From Desulfobacula sp. (GTDB lineage: Bacteria > Desulfobacterota > Desulfobacteria > Desulfobacterales > Desulfobacteraceae): a stretch of DNA of 8,506 nucleotides. Location: positions 1-8,506 of the forward strand of contig JAQICW010000562.1 in the NCBI GenBank assembly GCA_027858355.1. Reading direction: 5' to 3'. Below the pieces are notes generated by a model that was given only the letters and a program-made list of their open reading frames with translations, did not search any database and was not told the DNA's origin. Of this stretch, positions 1 through 5,564 are shown piece by piece (position 1 is the first letter of the stretch; every line of letters starts with the position of its first letter). The position numbers and the translations under genes were made by a program.

Positions 1-1
1 C

Positions 2-769
2 AAAGTAAATCATAAGAAAAATGAAATGAACTCAAAGCTTGACCCGAAGGATAGGGATCAGCAGTTTAAATATATTGCCAAGACGCGTGAATATTTTATG
101 AAAAATAATCATTCTGTAATTAGTGTCGATGGTAAGAAAAAAGAGTTGATTGGTAATTTTAAGAATGCTGGTGCCATATATTGTCGAGAAGCCGAAAATG
201 TGAATGTCTATGATTATCCTTCTGATGCAAAAGGTAAAAGCAACCCGTATGGGATTTATGATATACACGCTAATACAGGGACAGTATTTGTCGGGACAAG
301 TTATGACACTCCTTCCTTTGCGGTTGAATCAATTGCGAGTTGGTGGGATATGGTAGGTAGTGCAAATTCTTCAAATTATTCTAAAGTACTCATATTGGCT
401 GATGGTGGAGGAAGTAATAGTTCTCGTTCACGTGTCTGGAAATATGAATTGCAAGAAAAAATATGTAATAAATATGAGATAGATATAACAGTATGCCATT
501 ATCCACCAGGATGTTCTAAATGGAATCCAATTGAACACAGACTTTTTAGTGCAATAAGTGACAATTGGAGAGGTGTTCCACTCAGAGATTACGAAGTTAT
601 GCTAAACCATATAAAAACAACTAAAAATTCTAAGGGGTTAAAGGTGGATGCGCATCTTGTGACAAAGCATTATGAAAAAGGCAAAAAAATTTCGAATGAA
701 CAAATGGCATCATTGAGAATCAAACGACATGAAATTTTCCCAAATTGGAATTACACTTTATTAGCATAG
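2..769 (+). CDS. ISAzo13-family DDE transposase, C-terminal 255 residues (runs off the left edge)
   Basis: This is the catalytic part of an insertion-sequence transposase of the ISAzo13 type (Rhodopirellula-type DDE transposase). The reading frame is open to the left edge, and the residues before the ATG at 26 continue the family pattern, so that ATG is internal and the true start lies outside. Counting from the ATG at 26, the acidic triad looks intact: D35 in VISVDGKKKE, D126 in LILADGGGSNS and E170 in WNPIEHRLFS. The motifs KKKELIGNFKN and DGGGSNSSR are typical of the family. I recall the family as about 400 residues long, so roughly 150 are missing because of the window edge, not a visible lesion. 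The gene sits just outside the sugar operon and marks its left flank as a mobile-element insertion point. The family call is from motif recognition, without a search. Confidence 0.85.
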   Translation, partial: KVNHKKNEMNSKLDPKDRDQQFKYIAKTREYFMKNNHSVISVDGKKKELIGNFKNAGAIYCREAENVNVYDYPSDAKGKSNPYGIYDIHANTGTVFVGTSYDTPSFAVESIASWWDMVGSANSSNYSKVLILADGGGSNSSRSRVWKYELQEKICNKYEIDITVCHYPPGCSKWNPIEHRLFSAISDNWRGVPLRDYEVMLNHIKTTKNSKGLKVDAHLVTKHYEKGKKISNEQMASLRIKRHEIFPNWNYTLLA

Positions 770-948
770 AATGTGAAATTATTTTTGAGTGACCACTTAG
801 TAAAAATATTAGAGAAAACAGGAATCAGAGTGCCGCCATTACGGATATTTCTTTTTTTTCAGAAGAGGAATTTAAAAGAAGAAATAGTGAATTGTAATTC
901 CGGGAAATTGGAACAGGCATGCAAAGTTCTAAAAAAGATTAAATAAAA
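770..948 (+). other. Gene-free junction between transposase and sugar operon, with a coding relic
   Basis: This stretch should contain the right end of the insertion sequence and the 5' region of the operon. I could not identify the terminal inverted repeat because its partner lies outside the window. Codons 793-897 form an open frame with no start codon that ends in TAA. Its last residues read AAITDISFFSEEEFKRRNSEL, like the tail of a real protein, so it may be the 3' remnant of a gene cut by the insertion. No strong rho-independent terminator is visible. The relic is speculative. Confidence 0.4.
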
Positions 949-1719
949 ATGAAAGTATCAATTATAACCGTTACATTCAATTGTTATAAATCGATTCAGG
1001 ATACCATAACATCGGTTGTAAATCAGGATTATCCTTTTATTGAGCATATTATTATTGATGGGGCATCGACAGATGGTACCCAGGATATAATAGAACAGAA
1101 CCGTTCAAAATTACGGCATTTTATTTCCGAACCGGACAATGGGATTTATTATGCCATGAACAAGGGCTTAAATTTGGCATCAGGATCAATTGTGGGAATT
1201 TTGAACGGAGACGATATTTTTTATGATAACGGGTGTATTTCTGCCGTTGTTGAAGAGTTTGAAAAAAAAAAAGTGGAGGCGGTTTATGGCAACTTGGTAT
1301 ATGTCGCCTCTAAAAATTTGAATACAATCGTAAGATACTATAATTCTGAGGGCTTCACCCCAAAGATGTTTGCCTATGGCCATATGCCAGCACATCCTGC
1401 CTTTTTTGTTAACAGGGATTGTTATGAAAAATATGGACTCTTTAAAGAGGATTATGTTATAGCTTCGGATTTTGAGCTTTTGTTAAGATTTTTGGGAACC
1501 TATAAAATATCCTATAGCTGCTTGGCAAAAGTTTTGGTAAAAATGAGGACAGGAGGGGTCAGTACCCGGGATTTTAAGAGCAATTGGATATTGAATAAAG
1601 AGATTGTAAGGGCATGCCGGGAAAATAATGTGAATACGAATATGATAAAAGTGTTTTCCAAATACATATTTAAAGTTTTTCAACTCGTCAATCGGCCACA
1701 CAAAAGAAGGTCGATTTAA
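949..1719 (+). CDS. Family 2 (GT-A fold) glycosyltransferase
   Basis: This 256-residue enzyme should transfer a sugar from a nucleotide donor to a lipid-linked glycan at the cytoplasmic face of the inner membrane. The N-terminus MKVSIITVTFN opens directly into the GT2 nucleotide-binding fold, which supports the ATG at 949, although only a weak purine-rich region precedes it. Visible motifs are IDGASTDGT (residues 36-44), SEPDNGIYYAMNKGL (60-74), the metal-binding GDD (87-89), the acceptor-side HPAFFVNR (149-156) and ASDFELLLRF (172-181). No membrane segment is evident. Its length and motifs resemble WcaE-like transferases of exopolysaccharide loci. It is the first gene of the apparent operon and ends 7 bases before the SDR. 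An A11 tract interrupts codons 105-108. Donor and linkage cannot be read from the sequence. Confidence 0.9.
   Translation: MKVSIITVTFNCYKSIQDTITSVVNQDYPFIEHIIIDGASTDGTQDIIEQNRSKLRHFISEPDNGIYYAMNKGLNLASGSIVGILNGDDIFYDNGCISAVVEEFEKKKVEAVYGNLVYVASKNLNTIVRYYNSEGFTPKMFAYGHMPAHPAFFVNRDCYEKYGLFKEDYVIASDFELLLRFLGTYKISYSCLAKVLVKMRTGGVSTRDFKSNWILNKEIVRACRENNVNTNMIKVFSKYIFKVFQLVNRPHKRRSI
1262..1272 (+). repeat. A11 homopolymer inside the glycosyltransferase
   Basis: Eleven consecutive adenines lie inside codons 105-108 (Glu-Lys-Lys-Lys) of the family 2 glycosyltransferase. Gain or loss of one base would shift the frame in the middle of the catalytic domain. The tract is seen directly; any switching role is inference. 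Confidence 0.9.
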
Positions 1720-1726
1720 GGGGGGC

Positions 1727-2692
1727 ATGAAAACGATTCTCGTTACCGGAGCAGCCGGCTTTATTGGGCAAGCGGTCTGTCAGAATCTGTTGAAAAACTT
1801 TAAGGTCATTGCCTTTGATCGAAATCCCCTGGCAGAACCAGGAAAGAACTATATTCCCGTAAAAGGGAATATTTTGGATAAAGACATACTCCAATCAATT
1901 TGCACAAGCTATTCCCCGGACGTGGTGGTTCATTGTGCCGGCATTGCCCATCAAAATATTTTCAAGCCTTTGGAAAAAGCAGTGTACGAAAATATAAATT
2001 CCTTTGCCACGAAAAATCTGGCAAAAATTGTATCCAGAGTTAATTCGAAAGTTCAGTTTATTTTTTTGTCTTCTATTTCTGTATATGGGGAAACGGCAAA
2101 AAAAAGTAGAATTAATGAAACAGCAGACTGTCAGCCCACAAGTGATTATGCATTTAGCAAGTTGAATGGGGAAATTGCCCTTAAAAAAATATATGATGAT
2201 GGTTTTTTAAATAAAATAGATATTTTTCGGTTAGCACCGGTCTATGACAAAATATGGAGTGTGAATTTAGAAAAACGGGTATTTGGACCCCAAAAAATGT
2301 TCTATTTAAAATTCGGTTCAGGAAAACAACGCATGTCGATACTTTCGAGACAGAATCTTGTCGATTTTATACGATGTAGGATCGAAAAACTTAATGGGCC
2401 AAGTTTTAATGTTTTCAATGTCTGTGATGAGAAGACATGTTCTTTTAACGAAATTATCCATGTTTTTCAAAATTCCAAGTTTCAGCCTAATAAAATGATC
2501 GTAAAAATCCCCCTGTTTTTTATACGATGCCTGACTAAAGGGGCTGGTTTGTTTTTCCCGCATAGGGCCGCCTGGATCAATTCCTTTTATAATAAACTGG
2601 CTAATAGTCTGGTTTTTGATAATAAGCGGATGCTTGATACAGGGTTTTGCCCGAAACAGTCTTTGTGTTCTGTTTTCGGAGAGGTAAAATGA
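1727..2692 (+). CDS. NAD-dependent epimerase/dehydratase (extended SDR), nucleotide-sugar type
   Basis: This 321-residue extended short-chain dehydrogenase/reductase probably epimerises or reduces a nucleotide sugar in the cytoplasm. The dinucleotide-binding motif GAAGFIG is at residues 8-14, with an acidic D31 after the second strand that fits NAD binding. HCAG (69-72) follows, then the active-site serines in FLSSISVYGE (113-122) and the catalytic YAFSK (Y141, K145). The C-terminal half is more divergent, so the substrate is not determined. It could be a UDP-hexose 4-epimerase-like enzyme or a 4-keto reductase working after Gmd. AAGG at 1718-1721 lies 5 bases before the ATG. It follows the glycosyltransferase by 7 bases and its TGA overlaps the next ATG (ATGA), which suggests translational coupling. 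Confidence 0.85.
   Translation: MKTILVTGAAGFIGQAVCQNLLKNFKVIAFDRNPLAEPGKNYIPVKGNILDKDILQSICTSYSPDVVVHCAGIAHQNIFKPLEKAVYENINSFATKNLAKIVSRVNSKVQFIFLSSISVYGETAKKSRINETADCQPTSDYAFSKLNGEIALKKIYDDGFLNKIDIFRLAPVYDKIWSVNLEKRVFGPQKMFYLKFGSGKQRMSILSRQNLVDFIRCRIEKLNGPSFNVFNVCDEKTCSFNEIIHVFQNSKFQPNKMIVKIPLFFIRCLTKGAGLFFPHRAAWINSFYNKLANSLVFDNKRMLDTGFCPKQSLCSVFGEVK
2678..2684 (+). promoter_or_regulatory. Ribosome binding site fixing the methyltransferase start
   Basis: GGAGAGG lies 4-7 bases before the ATG at 2689. It decides against the upstream in-frame TTG at 2647, which sits inside the SDR gene. Confidence 0.75.
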
Positions 2693-3519
2693 TATATCAA
2701 TTCAAAGAGCTGTTTGATCGTTTAGGGTATCCTCTTTATTTGCTCAGGGGTCGGAGACCCTGGACAATTGGATATCATACAGAAAAAAAACGGACAATCC
2801 AAATGGCTATAAACAAAGGCTATTTTGGGCAAAATGGTGTTGTCCCAAAAGGATATGGACGTAACCTTGATGAAAGGGTTATAGAATATCCGTGGATATA
2901 TTCCCGCTTGTCAAATAAGGTAAACTCCATTCTAGATGCTGGTTCTTCCCTGAATTATGAATATTTATTGAGTCTTCCGCACATTGCAGAAGCGGATGTT
3001 ACAATTTGTACACAGGCACCAGAAAAACGCTGCTATTGGAAACGATCGGTTTCATATGTTTTTGACGATCTGCGGGGCATGAAATTTGGTTCAGCTGTTT
3101 TTGATACTGTTATCAGTATATCCACCATAGAACACATTGGCCTGGATAATACAATGTTGTATACGGAGAATAAAACCAAATGTGAACAAGACACATCAGG
3201 ATATATCTTGGCGGTCCAAGAATTTCATCGGGTATCGAAAAAAGGAGGGGATTGTTTCATTTCAGTACCTTTTGGCCGTGCTGAAAATCATGGATGGTTT
3301 CAGGTGTTTGATGAACCAATGATCCAAAAAGTTGTCAAGGCATTTAACCCTGTCAAATATGAGATTGAATACTTTGGATATTTAAAAGAAGGTTGGCATA
3401 GAAGTTCGCCAGACTCATTGAGGGATGCAATAGTTTTTGATGTTCAGAAGAAGAAAACTTTTGATGAGGACAAAGCTGCCAGCGCTCGAGGTGTTGCTTG
3501 TTTGCACCTGGTTGCATAA
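2689..3519 (+). CDS. Class I SAM-dependent methyltransferase
   Basis: This 276-residue protein has the layout of methyltransferases found in polysaccharide loci. Motif I is ILDAGSSLNYEYLL (81-94), with the Asp-Ala-Gly core but without the full GxGxG, a form common in this subgroup. The acidic stretch FDTVISISTIEHIGLDN (138-154) follows, then EFHRVSKKGGDCFISVPFG (178-196), the usual strand and loop after the catalytic centre. It is therefore likely to methylate a sugar of the glycan or its nucleotide precursor in the cytoplasm. The ATG at 2689 overlaps the SDR stop by 4 bases. It is not obviously related to the other two methyltransferase sequences in this window: it lacks their LIQNYQKRK start and IPLDPNLTIV end. 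The acceptor is unknown. Confidence 0.82.
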   Translation: MIYQFKELFDRLGYPLYLLRGRRPWTIGYHTEKKRTIQMAINKGYFGQNGVVPKGYGRNLDERVIEYPWIYSRLSNKVNSILDAGSSLNYEYLLSLPHIAEADVTICTQAPEKRCYWKRSVSYVFDDLRGMKFGSAVFDTVISISTIEHIGLDNTMLYTENKTKCEQDTSGYILAVQEFHRVSKKGGDCFISVPFGRAENHGWFQVFDEPMIQKVVKAFNPVKYEIEYFGYLKEGWHRSSPDSLRDAIVFDVQKKKTFDEDKAASARGVACLHLVA

Positions 3520-3549
3520 AAAATGATTCACATATTAAACAATATTTTC

Positions 3550-3554
3550 AAGGA
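3550..3554 (+). promoter_or_regulatory. Ribosome binding site suggesting a GTG start at 3563
   Basis: AAGGA lies 8 bases before GTG 3563 but only 2 bases before ATG 3557. GTG 3563 also aligns with the TTG start of the intact sister gene, so GTG is the better start. Confidence 0.55.
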
Positions 3555-3562
3555 TTATGCCC

Positions 3563-3826
3563 GTGGTAAAAATTAAGAAACAACTTATTCAGAATTACCA
3601 GAAACGAAAACAATGGTATGGCCACAATAAATTTCAGGATCAGGCTGAGATATTTGAAATTGAAACTGCCAGGGCCGGTGTTCATAAAAACTGGATATTA
3701 AAATGGATTGCTTATGGATTAAGAGATTTTATCCAGCTGCTAATTGGTTATCTATACTATGGTGAGAATATCCCGCTGGATCCAAATCTGACAATTGTAA
3801 TGGGGCATGTTTCAAAGGGCGAATAA
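3563..3826 (+). pseudogene. Internally deleted methyltransferase (87 residues), sister of the gene at 4828
   Basis: This short frame matches the two ends of the methyltransferase at 4828-5553 and lacks its middle. The first 40 residues align with the intact N-terminus (about 30 of 41 columns identical). The last 47 residues, from HKNWILKW on, align with its C-terminus (40 of 47 identical). The missing part corresponds to 459 bp, exactly 153 codons, and includes motif I, the SAM-binding acidic residue and the DVLEH region, so it cannot be a methyltransferase. The join falls at GGTGTT (3677-3682), a hexamer present at both boundaries in the intact gene (4945-4950 and 5404-5409). The reading frame and a ribosome binding site survive, so a small protein with a hydrophobic tail could still be made. 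It ends 5 bases before gmd. I call it a pseudogene by in-frame deletion; a retained small protein is the alternative. Confidence 0.8.
3677..3826 (+). repeat. Left copy of a 150-bp direct repeat flanking gmd
   Basis: This is the 3' part of the deleted methyltransferase. It matches 5404-5553 at about 85 % by hand alignment without gaps, with the first 35 bases identical. Many of the differences, especially in the first two thirds, are at third codon positions. Confidence 0.85.
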
Positions 3827-3831
3827 AAATT

Positions 3832-4803
3832 ATGGTTAAAAAAGCTTTGATCATTGGTATTTCAGGGCAAGATGGCTCTTACCTGGCAGACTTTCTTCTG
3901 GATAAAGGATATCAGGTGGTTGGGACCTCCCGTGACGCTTCTCTGTCCTCTTTTTCAAACCTTATCCAGTTGGGGGTGCGGGACAGGGTGCAGGTTGAGT
4001 CAGTTTCTCTGAACGATTTTCGCAGTGTTATCCAGGTGTTTAAAAAATACTGCCCAGATGAGGTCTACAACCTTGCTGGCCAGAGTTCTGTAGGCCTTTC
4101 ATTTGAACAGCCAGTTGAGACCTTTGAGAGCATAAGCATGGCAGTCCTAAATCTTTTAGAGGCTATCCGGTTCATGGATTTGCCCATCCGTTTGTATAAC
4201 GCCAGTTCCAGCGAGTGTTTTGGTAATACAGAAGGCCAGTCAGCTTCGGACAAGACACCGTTCCATCCCCGAAGTCCCTATGCGGTTGCTAAAGCAGCAG
4301 CTTTCTGGCAGGTTGCCAATTATCGGGAAGCCTACGGGATGTTTGCCTGCTCAGGGTTGCTTTTTAACCATGAGTCTCCGTTTCGGCCAAAGCGTTTTGT
4401 AACAAAAAAAATAGTCCAGGCCGCCTGTCAGATTGCCAGGGATGGCAAGGGTGTTTTAAGGCTTGGAAACCTTTCTGTTCAGCGGGATTGGGGCTGGGCT
4501 CCAGAATATGTCAAGGCCATGTGGGCGATGCTCCAACAGGAAGAACCAGAAGATTACGTTATTGCAACGGGTCAGACAAATTCACTTCAGGATTTTGTTG
4601 AAGCGGTTTTCAGCCATATCGGTCTTAACTGGCAAGACTATGTGGAGTATAACCCAGACCTTAAAAGGCCTGCAGATATAGATATTTCCATTGCAAATCC
4701 AGCAAAAGCAGAAAAAAAACTCAAATGGAAAGCATCATATTGTATGCGTGATGTGGCCAGAATGATGGTTGAGGCTGAACAGGCCGGAAAGCAAGCGCAA
4801 TAA
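3832..4803 (+). CDS. gmd: GDP-mannose 4,6-dehydratase
   Basis: Gmd converts GDP-D-mannose to GDP-4-keto-6-deoxy-D-mannose, the precursor of GDP-linked D-rhamnose, L-fucose, 6-deoxytalose and perosamine. The 323-residue product has the expected extended-SDR motifs. These are GISGQDGSYLA (9-19) for the cofactor, NLAGQSSVGLSF (80-91), the active-site SSSE (125-128), YAVAK (Y150, K154), FNHESPFRP (178-186) and RDWGWA (218-223, where RDWGHA is more usual). The length matches the short bacterial form of the enzyme. The best upstream purine stretch, AAAGGG at 3814-3819, is 12 bases from the ATG, so translation may depend on coupling to the preceding frame that ends at 3826. Three hand-counted lines of this gene are about 50 % GC, against 32-40 % in sampled neighbours, which hints at a different origin. 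No GDP-fucose synthase or recognisable Rmd is adjacent. Confidence 0.93.
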   Translation: MVKKALIIGISGQDGSYLADFLLDKGYQVVGTSRDASLSSFSNLIQLGVRDRVQVESVSLNDFRSVIQVFKKYCPDEVYNLAGQSSVGLSFEQPVETFESISMAVLNLLEAIRFMDLPIRLYNASSSECFGNTEGQSASDKTPFHPRSPYAVAKAAAFWQVANYREAYGMFACSGLLFNHESPFRPKRFVTKKIVQAACQIARDGKGVLRLGNLSVQRDWGWAPEYVKAMWAMLQQEEPEDYVIATGQTNSLQDFVEAVFSHIGLNWQDYVEYNPDLKRPADIDISIANPAKAEKKLKWKASYCMRDVARMMVEAEQAGKQAQ

Positions 4804-4815
4804 TGATTATAGTAC

Positions 4816-4820
4816 AGGGA
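4816..4820 (+). promoter_or_regulatory. Ribosome binding site deciding a TTG start at 4828
   Basis: AGGGA lies 7 bases before TTG 4828. No in-frame ATG precedes the conserved LIQNYQKRK segment, so TTG is the likely start. Confidence 0.65.
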
Positions 4821-4827
4821 AAAAATC

Positions 4828-5553
4828 TTGGTACAGGATATAAAAGAAAAATTAATCCAAAATTATCAGAAACGTAAGCTCTGGTATGGTAACAACAATT
4901 TTCAAGAATACGCAGAAATTTTTGACATAGAGGCTGCCCGAGCAGGTGTTAAAAAAGGGGATGATATTCTGGAAATCGGATTTGGCGAAGGCCTTTTTCT
5001 TGAATGGGCGCGGGAATCAGGTTTTAATATTACCGGTGTGGAGATCAACCGTGATTTTTACGCATTAGCTAAAGAACGCGGTCATATGGTTTATCTGGGG
5101 GATGTCAAAGAGGTTGTTCGCAGCTCAGATAAAAAATATAATGGTATTTTCCTTTTTGATGTTCTTGAACATCTTACCATGGAAGAAATCTTAAGTTTAT
5201 TTGATTTCTTCCAGACAATCCTTGGGAAAGATGGAAAGATCCTCACACGAGTTCCAAATGGCGCCAGCCCGTTCGGCCGTTTTCTACAGCACAGTGATGC
5301 AACCCACATAACGGCTTTGACCGGAGCCAAAATTCAAGATATTGCCCAACTTTCAGAATTGGAAGTAAAAGGGGTATACAATGGGGCAAGGTCAAAAAAA
5401 ACCGGTGTTCATAAAAACTGGATATTAAAATGGATTGCCTATGGATTGAGAGATTTGATCCAACTGGCTATAGGTTATTTATACTATGGCGAAAATATTC
5501 CACTGGACCCAAATCTGACAATTGTAATTGGTCGTGTTTCCGAGGAACAATAG
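4828..5553 (+). CDS. Class I SAM-dependent methyltransferase with a hydrophobic C-terminal tail
   Basis: This 241-residue protein is the intact member of the pair around gmd. Motif I is ILEIGFGEG (47-55), followed by the ribose-binding acidic residue E72 in GVEIN, then FLFDVLEHL (108-116) and the post-catalytic KILTRVPNG (137-145). This is the pattern of Methyltransf_23-type sugar methyltransferases. Residues 197-220 (NWILKWIAYGLRDLIQLAIGYLYY) are rich in Trp, Tyr, Leu and Ile and could form an amphipathic or membrane-touching helix pair. They are followed by IPLDPNLTIVIG, probably the last strand of the domain. It most likely methylates a sugar or phosphate group of the lipid-linked glycan at the inner membrane. 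It begins 24 bases after gmd and ends 11 bases before the proposed flippase start. The acceptor is unknown. Confidence 0.87.
   Translation: MVQDIKEKLIQNYQKRKLWYGNNNFQEYAEIFDIEAARAGVKKGDDILEIGFGEGLFLEWARESGFNITGVEINRDFYALAKERGHMVYLGDVKEVVRSSDKKYNGIFLFDVLEHLTMEEILSLFDFFQTILGKDGKILTRVPNGASPFGRFLQHSDATHITALTGAKIQDIAQLSELEVKGVYNGARSKKTGVHKNWILKWIAYGLRDLIQLAIGYLYYGENIPLDPNLTIVIGRVSEEQ
5404..5553 (+). repeat. Right copy of the 150-bp direct repeat flanking gmd
   Basis: This is the 3' end of the intact methyltransferase and matches 3677-3826. The two copies are in direct orientation with gmd between them, so recombination between them could in principle remove gmd and most of this gene. Confidence 0.85.
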
Positions 5554-5564
5554 AAATTTATTTT

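Noticed and set aside
2647..2688. Upstream TTG start for the methyltransferase at 2689
   Set aside because: It lies within the SDR gene. A strong ribosome binding site and an ATGA overlap support ATG 2689.
3523..3576. 17-codon frame starting ATG 3523
   Set aside because: It has no ribosome binding site and overlaps the start of the deleted methyltransferase in another frame. Nothing supports a product.
4065..4681. Several 60-72 residue frames on both strands within gmd
   Set aside because: They are out-of-frame shadows of a strongly supported gene.
4803..4880. Short frame from the TAATG overlap at the gmd stop, with an ABC-ATPase-like look at its first residues
   Set aside because: Most of it is the intact methyltransferase's coding sequence read out of frame, so the resemblance is accidental.
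5430..5564. Longer flippase reading frame from ATG 5430
   Set aside because: It overlaps the 3' end of the methyltransferase in another frame and encodes a Cys/Trp/Arg-rich sequence unlike any flippase N-terminus.
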